Under the pieces are notes generated by a model. The model saw only the letters and a program-made list of their open reading frames with translations. It had not been told where the DNA came from and searched no databases. A stretch of DNA of 64,000 nt from Dactylonectria macrodidyma (Eukaryota; Ascomycota; Sordariomycetes; Hypocreales; Nectriaceae): contig JAGMUV010000006.1 of assembly GCA_020744425.1 (NCBI GenBank), positions 1,922,001 to 1,986,000 on the forward strand, in the 5' to 3' direction. This document shows positions 1-13,122 of the stretch, in pieces; the stretch's first letter is position 1, and each line of letters opens with the position of its first letter. The position numbers and the translations under genes were made by a program.

Positions 1-2
1 CC

Positions 3-1535
3 CAAGGGAACGACGAACTTCGTTGCGCGAGAGGAACCAAGGTCTTTGGCTGCAACTTGCTGTCGCGCAAGCGGCGATCGGTTTCTCACAAGGCAAATAC
101 AGGATGTCCCCTAGCTAACTCCTACACCCTCATAGCCACTCCTATAGACGGCGATGCATACATTTTACCAGACTCGCAGCTCTCACAGACCCTAGATGAT
201 CAGCTCGATATGGCGCTAGATCAACCCCCAGCTTACACCTTGCACCCGAGCACTCCGCTCAAGGTGCCCGATGTTGAAATCGCAGAGGTCGTAGACCAGG
301 CTGTTTCACCGTCGCTTACCTTGATAAGCGACAAGAGCAGCAGCTATGCTGGCGGATCCTCAAGGACCGGATCATTCTCCGTCCCTCGAATCGAGGATTC
401 TCTTGCGGAGCTTGACAAACTTGAAGAGGAGCTCGAGGCCATCAATGCCGTTGCTCTTGCCAGACGTATCAACCCCGACGATATTAAGGCCAGTACTAAG
501 CATCTCGAGCCAACGCTAGAGTCCAGGAAAGCCACCGTCTCGAAGCGGGCATCTATGGGCAGTCTATCTGCAACTGTACGCATCAAGCAGTCGGAGAGGC
601 CTCAACCATCCGTCCGAAGGTCTACTTCACTCGTCTTCCGCAACAAGAAAGAGGAGCCATCTGAATTACCAAGGCTAAAATCGCAGCTCTCACGAAGTAA
701 ACTTGCGAGCACCCAGCCGGCACCCAAACCACCCGTGAAGTCGACGAAGGCACCAACAGTCCCGAACTTCGAACTCCCTGGCGAGGCTGTTGCCCGACGG
801 TTGAAGGAACAACGCGAAGCTCGTTTGGCTCAACAGGCTGAGGCTCAGAAAGCATATGTTGCTCCACCGAGGCCCAAGTCAAGCAAGCCTTTGACAAAGC
901 CCAGCTTTGAGCTTCCGGGAGAAGCTATCTCACGGCGAAAGCGAGAAGAGCGCGAGGCGCGTCTCAAGGCGGAAGAGGAAGAACAGAGAAAGAAGCGCGA
1001 GTTTAAGGCTAAACCAATGCGCTCCAGTATCGCGCCAAGCACCCTTCCTCGGGATACGGTGACGAGTCGTGCACGTCAGGGTAAAGCCCCTCAAGACGGT
1101 AGTGTGAAAGGGAAACCAGAGTCGGGCAAGTCGAAGAGACTTTCGCTCATTGCCTTGCGCCCGGGCCATGGGGAGACTGCGGACGGCAAACCAGTTCAGA
1201 ACCGTGGCAGACTTGCTACTATGGCTTCTAACGAGGACCTGAGCCGGGGAACATCCACTTCCACCGGAAGCTCTACTGGGAAACGAAACACTCTTTCTGC
1301 AGAGGAGTGCCAACAGCTAAAATTGAAGGGAAAGCAAATATTCGAACGAGACAACACTAGCTTCACCCAGGACAAGGAGCGCGAGAAACGTGAACGTGAG
1401 GCGGCCGCCCGACTTGCGAGAGAACAAGCAGCAGAGCGCTCACGGGCGGCCAGCCGAGAGTGGGCGGAGAAGAAGCGGCGCAAAGAGCTTGCTATGAGAG
1501 AGGCGATGAGGGACAGGTCATCTCAGGCGGTCTGA
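3..1535 (+). CDS. Partial charged coiled-coil-like protein (3' end only)
   Basis: The reading frame is open from base 3 to a TGA at 1533-1535 and no start is visible, so the 5' part lies outside the window. The visible part of about 510 residues is low-complexity and highly charged. It has a short Glu/Leu-rich stretch (SLAELDKLEEELEAINAV), a basic Ser-rich middle and a Lys/Arg/Glu-rich C-terminus that probably forms a long helix (about 1365-1530). A motif of about 21 residues occurs twice, at 766-828 and 904-963, each reading P-x-FELPGEA-(V/I)-x-RR followed by an Arg/Glu helix. The Ser/Arg patches (KRASMGSLSA, VRRSTSLVF) look like possible kinase sites. No enzyme domain is visible. I believe such proteins are conserved in filamentous ascomycetes without known function; that is from memory. 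Coding status is secure from the long frame and the repeat; function is unknown. Confidence 0.8.
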   Translation, partial: QGNDELRCARGTKVFGCNLLSRKRRSVSHKANTGCPLANSYTLIATPIDGDAYILPDSQLSQTLDDQLDMALDQPPAYTLHPSTPLKVPDVEIAEVVDQAVSPSLTLISDKSSSYAGGSSRTGSFSVPRIEDSLAELDKLEEELEAINAVALARRINPDDIKASTKHLEPTLESRKATVSKRASMGSLSATVRIKQSERPQPSVRRSTSLVFRNKKEEPSELPRLKSQLSRSKLASTQPAPKPPVKSTKAPTVPNFELPGEAVARRLKEQREARLAQQAEAQKAYVAPPRPKSSKPLTKPSFELPGEAISRRKREEREARLKAEEEEQRKKREFKAKPMRSSIAPSTLPRDTVTSRARQGKAPQDGSVKGKPESGKSKRLSLIALRPGHGETADGKPVQNRGRLATMASNEDLSRGTSTSTGSSTGKRNTLSAEECQQLKLKGKQIFERDNTSFTQDKEREKREREAAARLAREQAAERSRAASREWAEKKRRKELAMREAMRDRSSQAV

Positions 1536-2680
1536 GAGGACACCTAGCGAGCCCGTTGTGGTGCCGAACGAGTACTAATCATTTGATCATAAGCTGTGGA
1601 GTTGAAAAAGGATGGCGTTCTTAGCACCGGTAAAGTGTCTTGTCTGTATTGTTTTTTGTTCGTTTTTGTTCTTCGGCCTCGCGATATTTATGCTCGAGTA
1701 TTTCTAACAATGGCGTTGGCCTGTAAGTGTATAAAGGGGGCGGTCAAGGCGCATGGCCAAGTGTCTTTTTTCTTTCTTTCTCGGCCTATGGAATTGCTTT
1801 AACACCATTCAGTTTTTGTTACTTAATTGAGTGTATCCAGTGCGCTCCAAAGAAACCAACATGTTGTACTTGCATGGTTCCCGTGAAAGATGCCGCATTT
1901 GAGCTAATCTAGTCCCAATCTAGGTGTTAGAAGGTGATTATTCTCGCCAATACGACACTAGCCAGGTTATAACAGCATTGTCAGATACAAACCTACATTC
2001 GCCACATGCCGTGAGGGCCGTCGGACAGCGGACGAATGATAATTGGACCCGAAGAACGCGGCGCTGGTCTTCCGGCGCGGCGCGGCCCCGCTCCGACCTG
2101 AGGCTCGCCATGACCTCGTGGCCCCGGCACAAGCTCCCCACTGACAACGAACGTGCGTACACACATTGTCGAATAAATCGTCACTACCTCTATAGTCACC
2201 ACCGAACATTTGTGCGCCCAAAATCCGGATTAGGTGCGAGGTCTGAGTCCTGGCCGCTTTAACCTGAGCAGAGGGTGAGCAGAGGATGAGCGTAGGGTGA
2301 TCACCTCTGAGTTCCGCGCTTGGCATTGTTTCTATGCTTGCCAGGGCTGTCACACTGTTTCTCGGACAGGCCACTGACCAGGCAGCAAGGTAGCACCGAC
2401 TCGAGGCACAGCGCAGCTGCCAGGGCCCGGCCACAACGTAGCCACACCGTGTCCGAGGCCATGGATGCAAGTCACCAAGCCTGAGAACACCGACGTAGCC
2501 AGGTGGCAGGCATGCCCAACCGGGACCCAAACCTTGGATGCATGTCACCAGGCCTTTATGCGGCCTACCGAGGGCAAGGCAAGGCCATAGACGCCGATGC
2601 AGCCAGCACAACCCAAAGCCGTGCATGCAGATCACTAGGCTTTCAGAATTCATCTCCCACACACTAGTATTAGACTATTA
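1536..2680. other. Intergenic, with degenerate tandem-like repeats
   Basis: No gene is recognised. From about 2380 to 2645 there are at least three diverged copies of a 22-base element (starts near 2460, 2534 and 2621) separated by GC-rich spacer of similar composition. A 231-codon minus-strand frame across 1967-2662 has no recognisable domain and follows the repeat, so I do not call it. The rest is probably the 3' flanks of the two converging genes. Confidence 0.5.
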
Positions 2681-5109
<2,429 letters not shown>

Positions 5110-5885
5110 TTTGGGCGCTTGGGATTCCGATTGATTCAGAGGCAATGATTGATGACAGCCGAATGTTAAGCAATGGCAGAGTCGGTAGGCTCGTCGTCGA
5201 GGAGGTTTGAGAAGAATTTTATTAGAGTTCTCCGCGATACGGAGAGGTTGCGCCGTGAGTCAGTAGTGGGGGCGGGGTGCAGGTTCTAACTTGGGTGTTA
5301 GTGGGGATCCGACTGGAGGACCCTAGTTTAACTGCCGTCCTGATTTACACCTAATTTGTAAGGCAACAGCCGATATCGCGCATCATGTAGCCAACAGCGG
5401 CTTCCCCTCTTTCCTTAGCTACCTAGTCATGTTGAATTGGACCATGTTGGAACACCAAGGCGCAGGGTGGTCACGTGAGACTAGGGGGTCTTTTCACGGT
5501 ACTTTACTCCATACTACGGTGGTAGAATCTTTACGTTGTAGATGAATTCCATCGTACTACCTAGATTTATTGCATCATGGAATACAGCGCTGGGTTTAGA
5601 AATTTCCCAAGAATCGGCTGTGTGCTTGAAAATTTGTCTGTGAACCGAGTACCGGCTGTAGCTCGGCAGGCAGACTGCAATCTGGCAGTTGGCACTGGCT
5701 GGCGGACTGCTTCCTGCGCCACTCTCCTCTTCTATGCATCATTCATTCTTTTCAACTACCTTTGATAACCCCTCCCTTCTCCCTGCGTCGTACTCACGCG
5801 TCATTGCTGCAGTGAGGCATTACGCGCCAATCCTTCCCTGAAGCTCCCGACGTACAAACGCGTGAAGGATCTCACCCGCGTTCAA
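5110..5885. other. Promoter region between LYS20 and the GIY-YIG gene
   Basis: This 776-base divergent intergenic region lies upstream of both the homocitrate synthase gene (-) and the broken GIY-YIG gene (+). It holds one perfect 8-base palindrome (separate entry). No further gene is seen; a 62-codon frame at 5577-5765 has no recognisable feature. Confidence 0.6.
5471..5478. promoter_or_regulatory. TCACGTGA palindrome (E-box type)
   Basis: A perfect 8-base palindrome with a CACGTG core lies 362 bases upstream of the homocitrate synthase ATG and 408 bases upstream of the downstream gene. Fungal bHLH factors of the Cbf1/Pho4 type bind CACGTG. Use by either gene is inference. Confidence 0.35.
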
Positions 5886-8800
5886 ATGTCACAAGACCGG
5901 AAGCGCAGCCAACGGCTGGGGACAATACGTGGCGGACTTCCAAGTAGGACCAAGAACGCGAGCCCAAGCAAGAGCAGCCGCTTCTCGTGCTCAGAAGCCT
6001 GCTCCCAAAAGCGAACGTGCGGGACCGAAACCGAAACCGAGACCGCCGAGACCCAGACTCGCGCCAGAGGTAGATGAATATCACCGTTTCACTGATGCCC
6101 TGGTGGCAGAACTGGAGACAGAGGAAGGATATGAAGAGCTCGAACATGGGAGTGAAGAAGGAGTTGCAGAGACCAACGGGGTGCGGCGTTCGGACGTGAG
6201 CGACTCTCTCGTCGACACAATGATCGAGATGATGGTGGAAGTGTGCGGGCCTGTCCCAGACTGTGAAATGTGTAAGTGCAGAAGCATCATAGTTATCTGT
6301 CCAGTTCCAATAACGCTTTCGTTGCTCAATCGTCTTCGCCTCGGATTGTCAGAACACAGGGAGCTGACAGTGACTATGAACAGTTCCGGAGGACGTCCAG
6401 CATAGCATAAGGAAATATGATGGCGACTACATAGCGATCCTTAACAAATTGTTCGAGGAAGCTATCAGTACTCCCGAGGACCGAGTCCAGAACTCGCCAT
6501 GTACGTTACTGATGTTGCGCTGGCTGAAAAAGAACTCAAGCGAGAGAAATCGTAATGCTTTGTGCGAGCTTCTACTACATCCGCATATCAGATCTTTTAG
6601 AACTCGTGCTGCACTGGGCCAGCACAGTCAAGATTCTATCTTTGAAGTTCTCGAGACCTGCCGGCTCACCAGGACCGGAAAAGGAATCCCCAACGTTTTT
6701 GGGATTTATCTTCTGCACGGTCCTCGAAAACAAGGGAGCATCGGGAGAGATCTGATGTATGTTGGTCAATCACGTGCGCAGCAGGGCTCGGTGTCCAATG
6801 CATTCGGAATCAAGAAGCGATCGATGTCACATTTGGAAGCGATCTTGAAATGCAAGGCAGCACGGGGTCGTTCTGGACGCACTGGAAGAGATCAGTCAAC
6901 AACTGTCCAATGGGCTCATCGGCGTCTCTCGCACACAGACTTCGAAGATACACGGCAAGCCGTGTTATCTGTTTTCCCTTAACCCCCAGGCATCGGCCTT
7001 CCAGGTGTTGGCGGTATACCCGTATCTGTTTGCACTCGCGGAAACTATCGACACAATCCTCCTGCATTCGTACTTACCGAGCTCCGAGTCAGCGGAAGAT
7101 TTTGAGCTATGGTTGCGGTCACCTCATATGCCTCGAGGAGTTTTCGAAGGAGTGAACAGGGAGCTTCCCTCTCGTCAACAATTGCACTTTCATATACCTG
7201 TCATCAGTATATCCTGGTCGCCCGAGGACGTATGCGCCTTTGTGGACATGGTACGTGACAACGAGGCCATCGTTTATCAACATATGGGGACACAAGGGGT
7301 TCGATATGACATCATGATCGAGCTCTTACAGCAGCAAGGAATAACGAAGTCTGTATCCGAAATTACTTCGATAATGAGAGTCCTTAAAAACAAGCCGGAT
7401 GTAGACTTTATCTCTCTCCAAACCAGCCAATTCAAGCAACGCTGGGCTGGGATTTACTATTTCAAGACATTCGTGGAAGAAAGGGGTCTTGTCACAACGC
7501 CAAAAGATGACAACGATCTTTTCCACCATTTCCTAGGTATCGAAGATGGCATTGACACTTCGAGGCGACTTCAAACAATACTCGCACAACACGGGTTCGA
7601 CAATCGGTCAGAAGGAGTTCTTCATCGGTCGAACATGTTTTTAGCAAAACACATTGGCGGCCTTCTTCACAGAGAAGTATGGCCTAAGGTTAGTGGTTTG
7701 TATCCTATTCTCATCCATATTGATATTCTAGAAACTGACTTTAGGCAGAAACACCACCATCTCAGGTATCGATTTGGCGTCAGCGAACTAGCCAGTACCT
7801 TGGCGCGCGTATCGCAGCCGTGGTGATGCACCATGCACGGGCTCTATTCTCTTCCCATGACAAGCCTGACCGCCATACCTTCCTCTCTGATGGCGACATA
7901 CCAAAACTGTCTTGGCCAATCTTGTTGAAGATTTGGCATGAAGTACAAGCTACTTTGAAGGCTGATGGTGTTCCGACTGATCGTATTCTGACTAGAGGTC
8001 AGTGGCAGTTGGCCTCAGTATGGCACAATAACAAGAACACTCTGTAGGACAGAGTTCATCTGGAGCCTCTTCCTGTATGGGTTTATGACCCATTGAAAGA
8101 CTCAAATCTCCCGTTTGGGCCTCACAACACCTGGGAGCCAACTCCCAGTGTGCCCAGTGATACAGCAGACTCTGATTCCATTAGAGCTATTCTGGCTCCA
8201 GAGATCAGGCTTGAACGACCGGAAGGCTACGTGTGGCCATCGGACGGGACGAGATTCGAGGCACTTGCAGCCTCAGCCTGGCCTCTGAGCCTCGAGCGCT
8301 TGACGAGAGATACGGATCAGACGCCCAAACAGACCTTGGTGGTGAACACAACTATCCGTAATCCGCTTGCAATGAGTCAACACCGGTCGTCGAGCTTCAG
8401 TATCTTGGTGGCCATCATGCGGAGGCATCACATGCCCGTTTTCAGTGACGACTCTAGTGGCCATAATTTCTGGACAACATTAGTCATTGGTGCTCTGGAC
8501 GATTCATGGGGTGTTAGCGATAGACGAGCCTGGCAACGTCGCTACGAATGGCTACTCCACTACATCAGAACAAGCAGCCTGCCTCAGGATGCCCAAATTG
8601 CCAAGAGTATTCTCAAAGACGCTATGGAAAACCTATTGGCACAATCCACGCACCCGTGCAATATAGATACTGGAATTCCGACTGCCGCATATCTGAATCC
8701 GGACCTGGCCCCGAAATGGGCGAAAGAACTGCTCACTGTCACTGGTGACATATTTCGAGTGGAAGAAAGATTACCAGCCCGCCTGCCAGGCTTCTGTCTT

Positions 8801-10022
8801 GATGATCTATGCAAGCATTTTGGCATACTCATCGCTCCAATCTGGGAGGAGTCTGTGCATGCAAGTCTCGCTTTTGATCAACACTCAAATTTGATATCCC
8901 GTAGAGACAGAAACTGTCCAGAGGCAGCCGTAACCTCTGAACAACAGCCCAGCAACATGAATCAAGAGCAGGCACTTTTTGATGAGACTATTGACCCTGA
9001 TTTGCGAGCGGGTTCATCATTGGCCAAGTGCGACCACTTGGAAGTCTCAATCGAAACTCCCGGCGATTCCACTCTTTTACCTGCTGCTACGGGCTGGTGC
9101 AACAAGCGCGACTATCAGGAGGCCTTTTGTGATGAGCCTGACTCAATGTCTGCACGTCCATTTCCCAAAAGTATGGACCAAGGGATCACTGGTTTTGAAA
9201 GTCATGCCCATCTTAGACATGATCTTCAGCCCTCTTTGCCGCTTGAAGGTTCAGCTGGGGACTTCCGAGAAGCCCCATGTTCTCGAACATCCAATATATG
9301 ACTGCAGTACAGGAGTAGATGAGCGCAATGAAGAAGAGAGTATACCTCTTATTTTGGACCAGCCTGCAACTCGATCGATAACTCTTCAGTCGCTTGAGAT
9401 CACTCCACCAGAGTCGCCCCCTCCATATTTATTACCATCTTCAATTGCGAATTCGCAATGGCACGACGACGAAACTCACTACCTCAAGAATCTCATAGAA
9501 CGTAACCTAACGTGGAGACAAAGATACCAAAATTTTGTAGGAAGATTCGGTGGCTGTCGTACCTATAACAGTGTGCTTGCGGCAAGTCGCAAGCTCTACT
9601 CTGACTGTCCAATTTTCTCCAAACGCAAGTCGGATAAAAGATGGACAGTTACGGACACGGAGTATCTACGGCATCTGATCGCCACTGAGGTGGACTGGGC
9701 CCACGTGGCCGAAATGTTCCAGAAGAGACCCGGGCAGGGCCCGCGTCGAAGCGAGCATGCTTTGAGAAGTAGAGCTCACGACATCAAGATAGATATATCC
9801 AGGCTCATAATGACTGAGCCATGGACGGATGAACAAGTCGAGTTCTTGAAGTCATTGGTGCAAAATGACGACGGCTGCGGCCGCTACCGCCGATGGATCA
9901 AATCCATGCAAGATGAATTCGGCGTGGAGCGGACAGAAGATTCTATTAGAGGTCAAATTCAGAAATACCGGGATGAATGGGCAGAGGGAGTGGACGAAAA
10001 GGGTGAGCAGAGCGAAGCCTGA
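5886..10022 (+). pseudogene. Disrupted GIY-YIG nuclease-like protein with SANT/Myb-like modules
   Basis: One long coding unit is broken at four places. Extra single bases shift the frame in GGGG runs at 5918-5921, 6864-6867 and 9257-9260, and an in-frame TAG lies at 8045-8047. Two introns fit the frame: about 6268-6386 and 7690-7744. The N-terminal part is basic, Ala/Pro/Arg-rich and low-complexity. A GIY-YIG core follows: GIY at 6701-6709, YVGQS from 6758, an Arg-x3-His helix at 6818-6832 and a distal Glu at 7041-7043, the order of the family's catalytic tyrosines, arginine and glutamate. Next is a Trp-led three-helix segment like SANT/Myb (7215-7385), a long unrecognised part, then three more SANT-like repeats starting near 9461, 9640 and 9821. 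This suggests a DNA-acting nuclear protein. The start is uncertain: ATG 5886 reaches the main frame only across the first G run. It is a pseudogene unless the G runs and TAG are sequence errors. Confidence 0.65.
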
Positions 10023-10657
10023 GAGGTTGAGGAAAGTGTGCTCTGGAATAGGCAAAACCTCAACTTCATATCGAGTCTTTATCATCGTGACAGTATTATA
10101 GAACTTATCTGTGAAATTTAACAATTAATAGGATAAGGACAAAAGCATAAGATCATTGACGTACTCATCTAGAACAGGCCCTCCGCCCTGAAGTCGTGAA
10201 TGATAGGCGGACGAGGATGAGATTAAGACGCCAGGGACGGAGGCGGCGGATACCAACGCCTGCGTAGCCTTAGTTGCATCTAAGTCCATGGGTGTTGAGC
10301 GGGCCAGGAGCCCGGCGCTGGGTCTGGGCCAACCTGCATCCCCTCCTCTGGAGGCGCAAGCCAGAACCCCGTCCCACGGGTGAGTCGCGTGAGTTCGACA
10401 TGGTTGTTTTGGAGCAACGGTGCGGCGGTGTCATGCTCTGAATGGATGGTGGCCGAGTATCCGGCGGAAGAGGGTGGGAGAGGTGATGGAAACTTGAGCA
10501 TCACTGAGCACGGGTAATAGCAAGAGCAGCGCTGCTGACTTAACTCTGGCGGGGCGGGAGGTTGTTAAGAGTTTTATGCGAGACTACCTAGGTTGGCTAA
10601 ACAAACTGCAGCTAACTTGGTCAATCCCCATACATCGTTCCACATCATTCATCGGGA
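10023..10657. other. Intergenic, no gene seen
   Basis: This stretch holds the 3' flank of the GIY-YIG gene and the promoter side of the carboxylesterase. A 74-codon minus-strand frame at 10280-10504 shows no domain. I see no repeat or RNA gene. Confidence 0.5.
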
Positions 10658-12411
10658 ATGGTGCAAGCTGTTAGCATCGCCGTGCAGCTTGACGCTTGCA
10701 CCGTCAGCGGCATCTCAAAGCCCGCGTCCGAGAAGCAACCCCGGCCGCTCGATGTCTTCTATGGCATCCCCTTCGCGAGAGCGCAGCGTTTCGAGCGTCC
10801 CGCACCAGCTACTCTCCCTAACAGACTGGATGCTACGAAGCCGGCAGATACGTGCCCAGGCCTTACGTCCTTCAGCGAAAATGAAGACTGCCTGCGCCTG
10901 AATATCACTCGTCCAGCGCGGACCACAACCGACGTCGTAGGCTGGCCAGTGCTGGTTTTTATTCACGGCGGGGCGTTCAACTTCGGAACTGCGTTGGAGC
11001 GCAACATGGAGAGTACCGTTTCGTGGAGCGAGAAACCCATTGTGGCCGTGAGTGTCACGTATCGTCTCGGTGTGCTTGGGTTCCCTGCGGCCCCCGGGGA
11101 AGAGGGACGGAAGGCGTACAACCTTGGTCTCAGGGACCAGGCTGCAGCATTACAGTGGGTTGTAGAGCACATTGGGGCGTTTGGAGGCGATGGAGCGAAC
11201 ATGACAGTTGTGGGGGCTAGTGCTGGCGGTCATTCAGTAAGTAGATGTTTCCTTGCTTGGTTCATGGTGTTTTGACATGATGGGACTATGGACAGTCACC
11301 TCTCTGACGACGGTGATATTGACGCTTGCGTTCTGCTCCTCAAAACGCAGCCACTCTCCATATCGACTCTCGCTGACAGTTTCAGGCCGGCCACTTACTT
11401 CTTTCCCCCTCTCCACCCCCCTTCCACAAGGCCATCCTCGAGTCCGGCTCTCCCACGGCCCGCCTCGTTCTCTCGCCGGCTCACCCGCAGACTGCCGCGC
11501 AGTTTGCTTTTCTCCTTCAGGACACCCGCTGCTCGTCGTTTGCGGACCTGAATGCTCTCCCGCTCCGGACACTCCTCGACGGCGCGGCACAAGTCTGGAA
11601 CCAGGGGGACCTGGCGGTCCAGTGGCCGTTTCAACCCGTCGTCGACGGCGACGGCGGCGTGATCCCGGATCTGCCGGTGAGGCTGTGGGAGCAGCGCTTG
11701 GCAGACGGTCGTGCGGCGAAGATGTGCGTCATGACGGGCTTCTGCTCGCATGAGGGCATCTCCTTCGTCCCCATCTCGGCAAACACCAACGCCGACTTCC
11801 GCGAGTTCTTCACAACCCTCCTCCCGTCCCTGTCCACCGCCGACCTCGCGGCCATGGAGGCGCTGTACCCGGACCCGGCGACGGACCCGTCCTCGCCGTA
11901 CGTCCACGAGAACCGGAAGCAAGGTCGGCAGTTCCGCCGGCTGGCCGCGGCATACGGCGACTTCGCCTACATTGCCCCCGTGCTGCACACGGCGCATGTC
12001 CTCTCGGCCGCCGGCGCCCGGGTCTACGTGTACGAGTACGCCGAGCCGTCGGGGCCGCATCAAACCGCCGAGCACGGGGCCCAGAGCCTCGCCATGGAGC
12101 GCCACGCCTCGTTGTCCAACGCGCGCCCGGGGCTCGCCGAGACGGCCGCGATGCTGCACGGCTTCGTCACAACGTTTGTGAGCAGCCCCGACGGCGACCT
12201 GGGGGACCTGTGGCCGGCCTTTGTCGGCTCCGGCTCGCCCGGCGCCGTCGGCGAGGGCAAGATCCTTGTCTTTGGGGCTCCGGATCGCGGCGGGTCCAGG
12301 CTCGTCCCGGTGCAGCCGCGGGTGTTGGAGGCGGCGGAGATGCAGCGGATGCGGTTCTGGTGGGATAGGATGGAGCTGGCTCAGGGGATGGGGCAGATGG
12401 CGACGAGGTAA
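10658..12411 (+). CDS. Type-B carboxylesterase (alpha/beta hydrolase)
   Basis: It is predicted to hydrolyse carboxylic esters; the substrate is unknown. Two exons, 10658-11236 and 11386-12411, joined across a 149-nt GTAAGT...TTTCAG intron, give 534 residues, normal for the family. The oxyanion segment is HGGAFNFG, and the nucleophile elbow is VVGASAGGHS (Gly-x-Ser-x-Gly). An acidic residue lies in CSHEGISF, where the family places its catalytic Glu, and a His lies in the AEHGAQS region. After splicing the frame runs through a PFHKAILESGSPTAR segment typical of fungal members. No signal peptide is visible, so it is probably intracellular. The second exon is strikingly GC-rich compared with the first and with the flanks, and it carries a long antisense open frame that is a by-product of that bias. 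Start at 10658 is the first in-frame ATG. The family call is secure. Confidence 0.93.
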
Positions 12412-13122
12412 ACTTCCCCACAAAGGCGCCGAAGACATGGAACAAGCATCGTTGTTTGGAGCATTAGTCGTCTATGTTATTTCAAACGGAAGTACGACCG
12501 GCGGATGATAAATAATTCGAGAGATACAGTTGAATCAAGCATAAAGCTTTCCAGTTCGTTTCCTATCTACGTCTATCAACACGGTTTCAGCCAGATATAA
12601 CTTCTACCAGGTACCCATACATCCCTTTTACACCTCGTCCACCATACAATCCAACGCATAGGGCCTCGATGCCGATATACATCGCCGACCCGATCACCAT
12701 TACTTCGAGCCCTCACGGCCCTGCTCTGCCACCAGTCACCGTATATGCATGTCCATCTCGTGATATAAGCGTTTCGGGAGCGAGTGTTCGTCGTGTACAA
12801 AAGTCGCCCCTCGGGTGTGTCTCCATTCCATGGAAACAATCGAAAGAGGACAAAGAAAAGAAAATCAGATACTTCTGGTGGTACATCACCCGATGTGAGA
12901 CGTCGACTTTTCAAGGAGCGATTAGGTAGTTGAGTCCGCCAGTGTATATGGCAGAAACATGGGAATATCCCTCATCAAAATGGAACAAAAAAATGCCATT
13001 ACTTCAAACGCCAGTGCATAATCCACTTCCAAGCGAGGTTCTTCGAGAGGAGGCGGGTATCTTGAACATAGGGAAAAATCCGGGATAGCGGGGTTCGCCG
13101 TACCAGAGATTGGTTTTTTCGT
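12412..13122. other. Convergent 3' flanks, no gene seen
   Basis: This 711-base stretch lies between the esterase stop and the stop of the minus-strand membrane protein gene. It probably holds both 3' untranslated regions. Short frames on either strand have no recognisable domain. Confidence 0.5.

Noticed and set aside
1967..2662. 231-codon minus-strand open frame
   Set aside because: It covers degenerate repeats, uses a skewed residue mix (Cys, Trp, Arg, Gly) and shows no domain; probably chance in GC-rich sequence.
11395..12438. Long minus-strand frame of 347 codons opposite the esterase
   Set aside because: It is antisense to the GC-rich second exon of the carboxylesterase, whose domain motifs prove the plus strand; GC-rich codons leave the opposite strand free of stops.
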